A stretch of 64,000 nt of DNA from Pseudomonadota bacterium (GTDB lineage: Bacteria; Pseudomonadota; Alphaproteobacteria; Rhizobiales; Xanthobacteraceae), in NCBI GenBank assembly GCA_023442085.1, contig JAEZMT010000340.1, forward strand, positions 1 through 64,000, given 5' to 3'. Below the pieces are notes generated by a model that ran no database searches, was not told the DNA's origin, and worked only from the letters and a program-made list of their open reading frames with translations. Shown here piece after piece: positions 32,467-39,806 of the stretch. The first letter of the stretch is position 1. Every line of letters begins with the position of its first letter. A program made the translations under genes and the position numbers.

Positions 32467-33645
32467 TCAAACCCTCAGAGGCATGACGACCCACAGGGCG
32501 CCGGCCTCGGCCGGGTTACGCCACAGCATGGGGTCGCCGGGGGAGGACATGCGCACCTCGACGGCGTCGCCGGGGAGCGAGCGCAGGGCGTCGAGCGCAT
32601 AGCGGGCGTTGAAGCCGATGGCGTAGCCGTCGGCGATGGCGTCGGGCTCGGCGCTCTCCAGCGCCTCGGCGGCGGCGTTGGCGCCTTCGCCCCGCGCAGA
32701 GAGGGACAGGGCGCCGCCTTCCATGGCGAGCTTGACGGAGCGGGCCTTGCCGTCCGCCATGATCATCACCCGCTCAATGGCATCGGCGAGCGCGGCTGGC
32801 GGCACCTTGAAGCCCGAGGCGCCCTCCCCCGGCACGACGCGCTGATAGTCCGGGAAGGTGCCGTCGATGAGCTTGCTGGTGAGGGCGATGCCGCCGCCGG
32901 AGATGGAGATCCGCGACTTGTCGAGGCTGATCGCCAGCTCTTCCTTGAACTGCCCCCACAGGCCGCGCGCCGTCTTCACCAGCGCGCGGGGCAGAATGAC
33001 GCCGAGCATGCCCTCGGTGCCGTCCGGCGCGTCCACGTCGCGCAGCGAGAGCACATGGCCGTTGGTGGCGACGGCGCGGAGCTTGTCGGCCTTGCGGTGC
33101 AGGTAGACGCCATTGAGGTAATAGCGGGTCTCCTCGGTGGAGATCGCCATTTCGACGGCATCGAGCAGGCCGATGAAGGCCGTGGCGCCGAGCATGAAGC
33201 TCGTCTTGCCGCTTTCCACCTGGGGGATGGGCGCCAGCGGCGTGCCGAGGGTGGGGAAGTCCACAGCCGGCATCGTCTGCAGCTTGAAGCGGGCGCGGCC
33301 GTATTTCACCACCAGGTCCGTGCCCTCCTCGGCGAGGGTGGCCGTGGCATCCTTCGGCGCCTTCTTCAGCGCGTCGGAAAGGATCTGCGCCGGCGCGGTG
33401 ATGGCGGCATCCTCTTCCACCTCGGCCGGCACGGTGAGGGTGACGGACAGGTCCAGATCCGTGGAGGTGACCACCAGCTGCCCTTCCCCGCCCGGCGCCT
33501 TGCGCGTCTCCACCAGCATGTTGGAGAGGATTGGGATGGTGTTGCGGGCGGGCACGATGGCGGCGGCGCTCTGCAGCGCGGCGGCGAGGGCTTTGGCCGG
33601 GATGGTGGCCTTGAGCTTGCCGGAGGCGAGGACGCGCGGGGTCAT
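32467..33645 (-). CDS. dnaN: DNA polymerase III beta subunit (sliding clamp), phage copy
   Basis: A 392-residue protein with the three-domain clamp pattern. Domain 1 has IPAKALAAALQSAAAIVPAR and TIPILSNMLVET; the middle has RYYLNGVYLH and AVATNGHVLSLRDV; domain 3 has LIDGTFPDYQRVVP and ends in NPAEAGALWVVMPLRV, the family's C-terminal consensus (MPMRL/V). A clamp carried by a prophage is uncommon. It would tether a polymerase to the phage replication fork or divert the host polymerase. Ribosome-binding site GGGAGG precedes the ATG at 33645, which overlaps the AAA+ stop by 4 bp. Confidence 0.92.
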   Translation of the reverse strand: MTPRVLASGKLKATIPAKALAAALQSAAAIVPARNTIPILSNMLVETRKAPGGEGQLVVTSTDLDLSVTLTVPAEVEEDAAITAPAQILSDALKKAPKDATATLAEEGTDLVVKYGRARFKLQTMPAVDFPTLGTPLAPIPQVESGKTSFMLGATAFIGLLDAVEMAISTEETRYYLNGVYLHRKADKLRAVATNGHVLSLRDVDAPDGTEGMLGVILPRALVKTARGLWGQFKEELAISLDKSRISISGGGIALTSKLIDGTFPDYQRVVPGEGASGFKVPPAALADAIERVMIMADGKARSVKLAMEGGALSLSARGEGANAAAEALESAEPDAIADGYAIGFNARYALDALRSLPGDAVEVRMSSPGDPMLWRNPAEAGALWVVMPLRV

Positions 33646-34577
33646 CGGGCGCCTCCCTTCTTTTCGGCCGGGGCGCGCTCGGGCGGCCACGGAATCGTCC
33701 GCAGATCAGCGGCACACGCATCGAACTTTTTCCAAAGCTGCGGCTGCGGAACATCGGGGTGGGGAACCGTGGTAGCCACGAGGCCCCGGAAGACCTCGAC
33801 CACATCGTCAATCGGCTTCTTGAGGCGGGGCGCGAGCACGATCGAGCGCTTCAGGCCTTCCATCATCTGCCGCAGGAGAGCCGGAGAGGCGCCAGCGGTC
33901 AGGTCGGCAAGCGTATCCAGTGCGTCGTCCGGGAACTCGAACGGCAGCGAATAGCGCTTCAGGATGGCATAACGCTCCTCGCTGCCCGGCAGATCGACAG
34001 AGATCTGCATCCCGAAGCGGCGCCACATAGCCGTATCGAGATCCTCTTTGCGGTTGGTCGCCGCGAGCAGAATTCCCTCGAAGCCCTCCACCCGCGTCAG
34101 GAGGGTGGTGAGCGTCAGGTTCCGATCCTTATCGGTCCCATGCTCGCTACTGGACCTTTTGCTGCCGAGCGAATCGAACTCGTCAAGGAAGAGAACGCAC
34201 CCGTTCTTGATCTTGTCGATTGCGTCGAACAACTGGCCGATGTTGTTCGCGCTTTCATTCATGTACTTGGATGTCATGCGGTCAGCCTGGACCGTGACCA
34301 GAGGTAGACCGAGCCGTGCAGCGAGATGATGCGCGAGCGTCGTCTTGCCGGTGCCCGGCGGGCCATAAAGGAGCGCTGTGGAGCGCGGCTTGAGGCCGAC
34401 GCTTTCCAGATCCGGGCGTGCCCGGATCTCGGTGAGCCATTCATAGATGGCGTAGCGCGGGCCGGGCGCGAGGATCGGCTCCTCGGCATCGCGGGGCAGC
34501 AAGATGGTGGCGAACTTTTCCACCTGATCGAGGCCGGCGGAAATATCCGGCTTGCGGGTGCGGGCGGGCTCGCTCAC
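33642..34577 (-). CDS. AAA+ family ATPase
   Basis: A 311-residue single AAA+ module. Walker A LLYGPPGTGKTTLAHHL, Walker B CVLFLDEFDSLGSKR, sensor 1 GILLAATNRKEDLD, arginine finger AMWRRFGMQ and sensor 2 around SPALLRQMMEG. It resembles classic-clade AAA proteins (FtsH/Cdc48-like core) more than RFC-type loaders. Because its stop overlaps the clamp start, a role in loading or unloading the phage clamp is tempting but unproven; a chaperone-type function is the alternative. Its own start overlaps the stop of the GapR-like gene (34574-34577). Confidence 0.9.
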   Translation of the reverse strand: MSEPARTRKPDISAGLDQVEKFATILLPRDAEEPILAPGPRYAIYEWLTEIRARPDLESVGLKPRSTALLYGPPGTGKTTLAHHLAARLGLPLVTVQADRMTSKYMNESANNIGQLFDAIDKIKNGCVLFLDEFDSLGSKRSSSEHGTDKDRNLTLTTLLTRVEGFEGILLAATNRKEDLDTAMWRRFGMQISVDLPGSEERYAILKRYSLPFEFPDDALDTLADLTAGASPALLRQMMEGLKRSIVLAPRLKKPIDDVVEVFRGLVATTVPHPDVPQPQLWKKFDACAADLRTIPWPPERAPAEKKGGAR

Positions 34578-35500
34578 GGCTGGCCCTCCCCGTTGCCCTT
34601 GCGGGGCTTAGCCGGCGCCTTGGCGCCGCGCTTGGTGGCGCCCTTGGGTGCGCGCTTGGCGGCTTCCCGAGCGGCGGCCGTTTCGGCCTGCTTGCGCGCC
34701 TTCTCCGCCTGCTTGCGCCTGTTGCGCGTCACCAGATCGTCCAGCCGCTCTGCGGCGTCGCCTTCCGGCTGAGGCGCGGGCGGCGCGTAGGGGTTCTTCC
34801 ACGGCTCGTCGGGCTCGGGCTCCTCGAAGGTGGAGGGGTGCTCGTCCGGGTCCGCCGGATCTCGCGCGTCTTGCGGCTCATCGAAGGGCAGGCCCTCCTG
34901 ATCGGGGTCCACCTCACTGTCGTCGGCGCCCGGAGCCTCGGCCGCAGCGCCGCCGTCATCGTCCCGCCTGTCTCCCTTGCCTGCCTTCTTGGACTTGCGG
35001 CGCCACGCCTCGGGAATGTCCATGCCGTCCGAGCCGGAGGCGGCGCAGAAGCCTTCATCCCAAGCGGCGCGGCGCGGATCGCCGGCCGTGTAGGGATTGT
35101 CGATGATGCGCACGCCAGCGCGGAACGCCTCTCCGCCCTCCTCGCGCGCCTCCTCGACGGTGCGCATGACCTCCTCGGCATGGGCCGGGGGCTCGGGCGC
35201 CGGCTCGGCGTTGGGCTCCTCCTTCATGAGGCGCTCGCGGGCTGCGTCGCCCAGCGGCGTGCCATCGAGGAGGCCGGCGCTGGCGCGGTAGAGATCGAGG
35301 AGCACGCGCTCGGCCCGCCGCTCGGCCGGTGTCATGCGCCGCTCGGCGATGATCTTCGTGATCGTCTTGACGTCGAAGCCGGCGGACTTCGCCTCCGCCT
35401 TCACATCCTTGATATCGTCGGCGATGGACCGCTTCTCTTCCTCGAGCCGCTCGATGCGCTCGATGTAGGAGAGGAGGCGCCCGTTATCGATCGCGCTCAT
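34574..35500 (-). CDS. DUF2312/GapR-like domain fused to an Rmf/CrpP-like segment
   Basis: A 308-residue protein. Residues 1-75 match the GapR (DUF2312) dimerising coiled coil: LLSYIERIERLEEEKRSIAD, IKDVKAEAKSAGFDVKTITK, IIAERRMTPAERRAER. GapR binds overtwisted AT-rich DNA. A second segment, GEAFRAGVRIIDNPYTAGDP then RRAAWDEGFC, resembles the ribosome-modulation-factor/CrpP fold. The rest is acidic and Pro-rich, ending in a Lys/Ala-rich tail like nucleoid proteins. Stand-alone GapR is about 80-90 residues, so this is a fusion. Start at 35500; both ends overlap operon neighbours. Confidence 0.8.
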   Translation of the reverse strand: MSAIDNGRLLSYIERIERLEEEKRSIADDIKDVKAEAKSAGFDVKTITKIIAERRMTPAERRAERVLLDLYRASAGLLDGTPLGDAARERLMKEEPNAEPAPEPPAHAEEVMRTVEEAREEGGEAFRAGVRIIDNPYTAGDPRRAAWDEGFCAASGSDGMDIPEAWRRKSKKAGKGDRRDDDGGAAAEAPGADDSEVDPDQEGLPFDEPQDARDPADPDEHPSTFEEPEPDEPWKNPYAPPAPQPEGDAAERLDDLVTRNRRKQAEKARKQAETAAAREAAKRAPKGATKRGAKAPAKPRKGNGEGQP

Positions 35501-36096
35501 GCGACGCTCCTGAGGCTGGCGGGGAGGTGGAGGCGCAGCTCGGCCACGAAGGCCTCTTCCGCCTTCGGCCAAGGCAGGGCGCGGATGCGTGTGCCGATGG
35601 GCAGCATCGGCCCGCCGGGCGGGGTGAATCCGCCGCGCGGCATCAGATCGCGCCACTCGGTGATGAAGGCGCGCCAGTCGGCCGCGCGCAGGGCCTCGGC
35701 CACCTCGCGCGGCGGGGGCCAAGGGAGCCCGGCGGCGGCATGGATGGCGGCGTCGTGCATCTCGACAATGCCGGCCAGCACCTCGCGCCCGTTGAGCACG
35801 GCAAGGGCTTCCTTGAGCGGCGAGGAGATATCGCCGAGATAAGCCTCGTGCGCATCGTGCAGCAGGCCGTAGAGCCGCATGTGCGGCGGCAGCTGGGAGG
35901 CCACCAGCACCGAATGCTGGGCGACCGAATAGAAGGTGTGGCCGGCGCCGACGAAGCGGCACAGGCGGGCGAGGTGGGCCGCGATATCGCGGAAGTCCAC
36001 ATCCGCCGGGCTCGGGTCCAGCAGGCGCCAGCTGCGCCCGGACGCGGTGGTCACGAAGATGTCGCGGGTGGGCGCCGCAGGCGCGCGTTGGGCCAT
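35497..36096 (-). CDS. HD domain phosphohydrolase (YfbR-like)
   Basis: A 199-residue HD-superfamily enzyme. HTFYSVAQHSVLVA gives the first His, LLHDAHEAYLGDISSPLKE the HD pair and conserved acidic residues. The order matches 5'-deoxynucleotidases such as YfbR, which dephosphorylate dNMPs. In a phage it could adjust nucleotide pools. A 4-bp overlap (35497-35500) couples it to the GapR-like gene. The N-terminus (FVTTASGRSWRLLDP) is typical of phage-borne members. Confidence 0.88.
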   Translation of the reverse strand: MAQRAPAAPTRDIFVTTASGRSWRLLDPSPADVDFRDIAAHLARLCRFVGAGHTFYSVAQHSVLVASQLPPHMRLYGLLHDAHEAYLGDISSPLKEALAVLNGREVLAGIVEMHDAAIHAAAGLPWPPPREVAEALRAADWRAFITEWRDLMPRGGFTPPGGPMLPIGTRIRALPWPKAEEAFVAELRLHLPASLRSVA

Positions 36097-36099
36097 CGG

Positions 36100-36372
36100 T
36101 CAGATGCTCCGCAGGAGGGCGATGAGAAGCGCGGCGAGAACCCCGCCGGCGAGGAAGACGGGCGCGAGGCGCACCTCGGCGCGGGGCGGATCGCCGAAGC
36201 CGATGGGGGCGCGGCGGGCGCCAGCCCTTTCCAGACGGCGGGCGACGGCGCGGGCCTCGGCCTCGGAGCGGACGGCGCCCCGATAGGAGAGGCGCGTGTA
36301 GGCGAGCGGGGTGATACCGCTGCCGGGCGGCGGGCGGCGCAGGCCGCCGTCAATGGGAGGGCCGGCGGGCAT
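36100..36372 (-). CDS. Small membrane-anchored hypothetical protein
   Basis: A 90-residue protein with a Pro/Gly-rich, Arg-rich soluble N-terminus (an AVARRLERAGARRAP helix) and a C-terminal membrane span (FLAGGVLAALLIALL). No known family. It is 3 bp upstream of the HD gene and 1 bp downstream of the 37-residue membrane protein gene, in the early operon. Confidence 0.65.
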   Translation of the reverse strand: MPAGPPIDGGLRRPPPGSGITPLAYTRLSYRGAVRSEAEARAVARRLERAGARRAPIGFGDPPRAEVRLAPVFLAGGVLAALLIALLRSI

Positions 36373-36373
36373 G

Positions 36374-36487
36374 TCAGAGCCCCCCCTCTTTGCGGCCCAG
36401 CACGTCGATCAGGCGGAACAGGGCGAGGCCGACGACGATGCCGAAGAGCAGGCCGAGGAAGAAGCCGGCGGAGAAGGTCTCAGCCAT
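36374..36487 (-). CDS. 37-residue membrane protein (phage early)
   Basis: A tiny gene: MAETFSAGF, a hydrophobic span (LGLLFGIVVGLALFRLI) and a charged tail DVLGRKEGGL. Its start overlaps the end of the upstream gene (36480) by 8 bp and its stop is 1 bp before the next start, so operon context supports it. Function unknown. Confidence 0.6.
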   Translation of the reverse strand: MAETFSAGFFLGLLFGIVVGLALFRLIDVLGRKEGGL

Positions 36488-36719
36488 GGGCTGCGCCCTC
36501 CGAAACCTCGATGATGCCGACGATGGGAAGATGCGAACGCCCGGGGCGAGGCGTCTCCATTTCGTCCAAAAGCGCTTTGATGCGCGCAAGCGTCTCTTTG
36601 AGGTGGTCAGCCCACAGCATCGAGGATGCGTTCTCGACGCAATCCACCAATTCCATCTGGATCTTCAAAAGATCGCGGAATGTGAGAAAGAGGGGCGGCG
36701 CCTGCTCGTTATCAGCCAT
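36480..36719 (-). CDS. Small hypothetical protein (phage early)
   Basis: A 79-residue soluble helical protein (LTFRDLLKIQMELVDCVENA and HLKETLARIKALLDEME). No known domain. It overlaps the preceding gene by 8 bp and the following one by 8 bp. Second gene of the leftward operon after the repressor-controlled promoter. Confidence 0.7.
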   Translation of the reverse strand: MADNEQAPPLFLTFRDLLKIQMELVDCVENASSMLWADHLKETLARIKALLDEMETPRPGRSHLPIVGIIEVSEGAAHG

Positions 36720-36939
36720 GGCCCACCTCGCCGAGCGGGCCGAGGCGCTTGCGGGCGGCGGGGCCGAGATCGCGGAGCTGGTCGGGGGTCCAGCCGATGC
36801 GGGTCAGCTCGTCTTCGGTGGCCGAGCCGGTGAAGGCCGCCAGCTCGCGCATGTCCTCGGCGAGGGCGGCGACAAGATCGCACGCGGTGCGCGGCGGGCG
36901 CGTCGCGCTGTGCGGAAGGGTCGGTCGGGGGGTGGGCAT
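36712..36939 (-). CDS. First gene of the leftward early operon, hypothetical
   Basis: A 75-residue protein with a Pro/Arg-rich start and helices CDLVAALAEDMRELAAFTG and DELTRIGWTPDQLRDLGPAA. No known family. Ribosome-binding site AGAGGA precedes the ATG at 36939. Directly upstream are a TTGACT -35 element and operator O1, so it should be repressed in the lysogen and expressed on induction. Confidence 0.7.
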   Translation of the reverse strand: MPTPRPTLPHSATRPPRTACDLVAALAEDMRELAAFTGSATEDELTRIGWTPDQLRDLGPAARKRLGPLGEVGHG

Positions 36940-36969
36940 GGGTGCGTCCTCTCTTGGAGGATCGCATTT

Positions 36970-37018
36970 CGTCCATATTGGGCAAATCAAGTCAAGCGGC
37001 GTCTGCCCGTATTGGACG
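36970..37018. promoter_or_regulatory. Leftward early promoter with operators O1 and O2
   Basis: O1 CGTCCATATTGGGCA (36970-36984) and O2 TGCCCGTATTGGACG (37004-37018) are inverted copies of one 15-bp semi-palindrome. On the minus strand TTGACT (plus 36990-36995) is 5 bp from O1, exactly the geometry seen at the rightward promoter, so bound repressor would cover the -10 region. O2 also abuts a plus-strand TTGACC (37022-37027) that may drive the immunity gene. Confidence 0.75.
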
Positions 37019-37125
37019 TTTTTGACCGAGGTGGTCCGCTTTATCATCTGCTGCGCGTGCGCAGCTGGCTATGCGCGGCAAGCGGGTGGCGCGGTTCACG
37101 CTCGTGTGAATTGGGGGTGCGGAAC

Positions 37126-37581
37126 ATGAACAACGGGTCGCCGGCAGCGGGCTTCTTGATCCTGTTTTTGATGCTGGCGATTGGGTTGCTGCTTTACTTC
37201 ATCCCGGCGATCATCGCCCACAGAAGAGGCCACGCGCAGGTGGTCGCAATCTTCTTTCTCAATTTGCTCGCCGGCTGGTCGTTCATTGGCTGGTTGGCGG
37301 CGCTGATCTGGGCGCTTACAAACCCCTCTGTGGTCTCTTCCGCCCCGGTTGGGGGCCGTGCAAGCTTCAGCCCTTCTAGCGAACCTGTATCAGGCACCAA
37401 GACTTGCCCACGTTGCGCGGAAACTGTGAAAGCCGCCGCCCAGGTCTGCCGCTTCTGCGGGCATGAATTTCCGCCGACCCCGCGAGCCGGCTGGCAGGGT
37501 GGCGACAGGATATTCGAGGGGGCCGAAAACTCTGATTGGGCTGCGATCAAGAGGGAAATCCCTCGATCAGACACCAAATAG
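37126..37581 (+). CDS. Superinfection immunity-like membrane protein with C-terminal zinc ribbon
   Basis: A 151-residue protein. Two membrane spans (FLILFLMLAIGLLLYFIPAI and VVAIFFLNLLAGWSFIGWLA) are separated by HRRGH, the topology and motif of the Imm superfamily, which blocks DNA entry of related phages. A zinc ribbon follows: CPRCAETVKAAAQVCRFCGH, four Cys in two CxxC pairs. The gene lies inside the immunity region between O2 and the 3' end of the repressor gene, overlapping the latter by 15 bp, and has its own possible promoter; it is therefore a lysogenic-expression candidate. Confidence 0.82.
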   Translation: MNNGSPAAGFLILFLMLAIGLLLYFIPAIIAHRRGHAQVVAIFFLNLLAGWSFIGWLAALIWALTNPSVVSSAPVGGRASFSPSSEPVSGTKTCPRCAETVKAAAQVCRFCGHEFPPTPRAGWQGGDRIFEGAENSDWAAIKREIPRSDTK

Positions 37582-38307
37582 GTCGTTCATCGTTAGAACG
37601 CGATGCACTGAGACGACATACTGCATTGGGATTTCAAGCACTGCAGACGGGTTCAGCTGCTGGAGCACAATCGCGCTTGGGGTGCGCCGCTTCAAAATCT
37701 TGATATATCCTTGGCCCGGATCGCCATCAAAGTGCTTCGTCTGTACAATGACGCTGTCACCGATTGACGGCCGCTGCTCAGGGTCCACAAACCGCAGGTC
37801 GCCGGGGCTGTGCAACGGGACCATGGATTCGCCCACGACAAAGATGGCGTAAGCGTTCATCTGCTTGGCGAGCGCGGGCGGACGCCTGACGTAGTCCACC
37901 ACCTCGTGCTCCATACGGAAGCCGTCCACCTTTCGGATGACCGCGCCGCCAGCGGTGCCAAGCACCGGAAGGTTGCGAACAAACGAGGACGTGGCGGGAA
38001 TTTCTATGTCGGCCGGCTCGACTGTGGAGGCCGGTATGGACGCGATCTCGACAAGCGAAACGACAGGATCGGGCGGAGGCGGCTCTTCAGCACTTGGCAA
38101 CATCAGATCGCTGGGGGCAACATTCAGGGGCGGCGCGAGGCGGTACATCCACTCGACCGTCAGGCGCCTTTCCCCCTTCTCCAGCTTCGATATCTGCGAG
38201 GAGGTGGTGTTCGCGGCCTCGGCGAGCGCCTCTTGAGACATGCCGAGGCGATCCCGCAGCTCAAAGATGCGGTTCGGCCGTTCCAACTGCTTGGCTTTGC
38301 GTCCCAT
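37567..38307 (-). CDS. Phage repressor (HTH plus S24 peptidase, CI/LexA-like)
   Basis: A 246-residue repressor. N-terminal HTH: FELRDRLGMSQEALAEAANT, then SSQISKLEKGERRLTV. C-terminal S24 domain: cleavage site VLGTAGGA (Ala-Gly), catalytic Ser in VVGESMVPLHSPGD, and the downstream lysine-bearing strand around GQGYIKILKRR. RecA-stimulated self-cleavage would induce the prophage. It is divergent from the Cro-like gene, with operators O3 and O4 in between. The start at 38307 is chosen because the HTH begins there; upstream codons run through the operators. Confidence 0.93.
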   Translation of the reverse strand: MGRKAKQLERPNRIFELRDRLGMSQEALAEAANTTSSQISKLEKGERRLTVEWMYRLAPPLNVAPSDLMLPSAEEPPPPDPVVSLVEIASIPASTVEPADIEIPATSSFVRNLPVLGTAGGAVIRKVDGFRMEHEVVDYVRRPPALAKQMNAYAIFVVGESMVPLHSPGDLRFVDPEQRPSIGDSVIVQTKHFDGDPGQGYIKILKRRTPSAIVLQQLNPSAVLEIPMQYVVSVHRVLTMNDLFGV

Positions 38308-38317
38308 GGCGATGTTA

Positions 38318-38393
38318 TGTCCGCACTGGACGGAAGGCGCCACGCCCAAAGTGGATAGATGGCATTGACTAATTTCGTCCAATATGGGCAGAT
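38318..38393. promoter_or_regulatory. Rightward promoter with operators O3 and O4
   Basis: O3 CGTCCAATATGGGCA (38376-38390) begins 5 bp after a TTGACT -35 (38365-38370), matching the leftward promoter. O4, TGTCCGCACTGGACG at 38318-38332, is a weaker copy 11 bp from the repressor start codon, suitable for autoregulation. A third, poorer match lies near 38344. Confidence 0.75.
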
Positions 38394-38402
38394 TGATCCG
38401 CG

Positions 38403-38750
38403 ATGGATCACTTTCAGCCCAAATTTGAGGCTTGGCGCGAAGCACAAGGCCTCACCTACGAGCGCCTAGGATCGCTCCTCGGCTGCTCTGGCGTCACCGC
38501 CCGCCGCATCGCGCTTGGCATTCGCCAGCCCGATGCTGTCACGGCTGACAGAATCGTCTCGGTCACGGGTGGCGAGGTGAGTGTCCTCGACCTCCATGCG
38601 GCCCGACTTGCCTATGAGCGCGCGAGCACGCCGGAGATCAGCGAGGGCGGCGGCGAGGCCGGAGGTGGTGAGGGTGCATCGGGGCATGGCCCCAACGTGG
38701 CGGCTGATACCGCCGCCGTCACCGCGAATGACGCGGGAGGTTTCGCATGA
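38403..38750 (+). CDS. Cro/YdaS-like antirepressor
   Basis: A 115-residue protein. The N-terminal half is a helix-turn-helix (WREAQGLTYERLGSLLGCSG, TARRIALGIRQPDAVTADRI); the C-terminal half is Gly/Ala-rich and likely disordered. The position, divergent from the repressor and directly behind promoter and O3, is that of Cro. The ATG is 12 bp after O3 with little leader, so translation may use a weak or leaderless start. Confidence 0.85.
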   Translation: MDHFQPKFEAWREAQGLTYERLGSLLGCSGVTARRIALGIRQPDAVTADRIVSVTGGEVSVLDLHAARLAYERASTPEISEGGGEAGGGEGASGHGPNVAADTAAVTANDAGGFA

Positions 38751-38836
38751 GCAATGATCGCGGTCTGCCGCCGGGCTATTTCGATTTTCGGCCGTTCTTC
38801 AGCCTGAATGAGCCGGGTCGCGTTGCGCGTGATCCA

Positions 38837-39139
38837 TCAGCCCTGCCCTTGTGGCGGGGTATGGCGATGGACATGGGCGATCATCTGGTCGCACAGGCGC
38901 CCGAAGCTCTCCAGCATGGCGTTTGCGGCGGCCTCCCGGCCCGGCGGTGCCTCCTCTGCCGTCTTGCTGATCACCTTCTCCGCGTTCTCCATCACCTGCG
39001 CGGTAAAGCCTGCCGGCGCGGGCGCGAGGGTGGCGACATGGGCCATCAACGTCATGAGGACGGTCTCGACGGTCATCAACCGGCCGAGCATCTCGGCCTC
39101 CGAAATCCCGCCGCGCTCGCTGTCCGCGCTCTCCCCCAT
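38837..39139 (-). CDS. Hypothetical protein, antisense to the rightward transcript
   Basis: A 100-residue protein with GAGGAG seven bases before its ATG. The composition is convincing: amphipathic helices (EMLGRLMTVETVLMTLMAHV, AQVMENAEKVISKTAEE, AMLESFGRLCDQMIAHVH). No family is recognised. It lies on the minus strand in a region otherwise read rightward. A plus-strand frame starting at 38747 overlaps it but turns Arg/His/Cys-rich like a shadow. Confidence 0.6.
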   Translation of the reverse strand: MGESADSERGGISEAEMLGRLMTVETVLMTLMAHVATLAPAPAGFTAQVMENAEKVISKTAEEAPPGREAAANAMLESFGRLCDQMIAHVHRHTPPQGQG

Positions 39140-39420
39140 GACTTCTTCTCCTCAATCTCTCGTTCCACGCGCAATGAAGCACAGCACCGGCGTGGCGGCG
39201 AGGGTGGGGGTTTCGCATGAGCGAGCGTGACGACACGAATCCCGCGCCGGATGCGCCGAAGTTCCGGGCCTCCATCATCCGCCTCTTCAACGGTGACGAA
39301 GGGCTGGCGGACCTAGCCCTTCGTTCGTTCGGCCCGAAGCCCGTCGAACAGGCGCCGCAGCTCGGCGATGGCGGTGGCGATGGCGCCGAAGCTCTGGAGC
39401 GCGGCGAGAGCGGCGGGCAG

Positions 39421-39714
39421 TCAGTTCTTTCGATTAGCTCTGTCCCACGCGACACGTTCGAAGAGTGCATCGACGGCGTTGCGCGCCGAGCGAAACCCCG
39501 CAGCCTCATCCTCCATGGGAATGCGCTCGGTTTCAAATGTCTTGATTGCTTGGATGGCGGCAGTCCAGGCCGGCTCAAGCTCCTCGGGCGCGGCCTTGCC
39601 CAGCGCTTTCACCGCCTCGTCCAACGCTGCCAAAAGGCCTGCCGCCATGCACGCATGGCCGATGCCTTTTTTGGGAATGTCGATCACCCATTGCTTTTTG
39701 GGAAGCTCGGTCAA
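39421..39714 (-). CDS. Hypothetical protein, antisense to the rightward transcript
   Basis: A 97-residue protein starting with TTG at 39714 behind GGAG seven bases upstream. Helical: GHACMAAGLLAALDEAVKAL, EPAWTAAIQAIKTFETERI, FRSARNAVDALFERVAWD. No family is recognised. After its TGA the same frame stays open for 35 more codons with protein-like content (ALQSFGAIATAIAELRRLFD) to 39313; this may be a separate fragment or an extended form lost by mutation. Confidence 0.55.
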   Translation of the reverse strand: MTELPKKQWVIDIPKKGIGHACMAAGLLAALDEAVKALGKAAPEELEPAWTAAIQAIKTFETERIPMEDEAAGFRSARNAVDALFERVAWDRANRKN

Positions 39715-39806
39715 AGTTCGTCTCCGTGCGCTGAGGGCGCGGGGATGGAAAGGGGCGGGTCGGATGCAACGACTCGCCCCTGCAATCCTACCGGGAGGGC
39801 TTGAGA

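Noticed and set aside
38747..39220. 157-codon plus-strand gene following the Cro-like gene
   Set aside because: Only the first 25 or so codons look coding; the rest is antisense to a convincing minus-strand gene. Kept as a finding, not as a CDS.
39217..39804. 195-codon plus-strand gene
   Set aside because: The N-terminal 70 codons are plausible, but the rest is antisense to a better-supported minus-strand gene; the true extent cannot be fixed.
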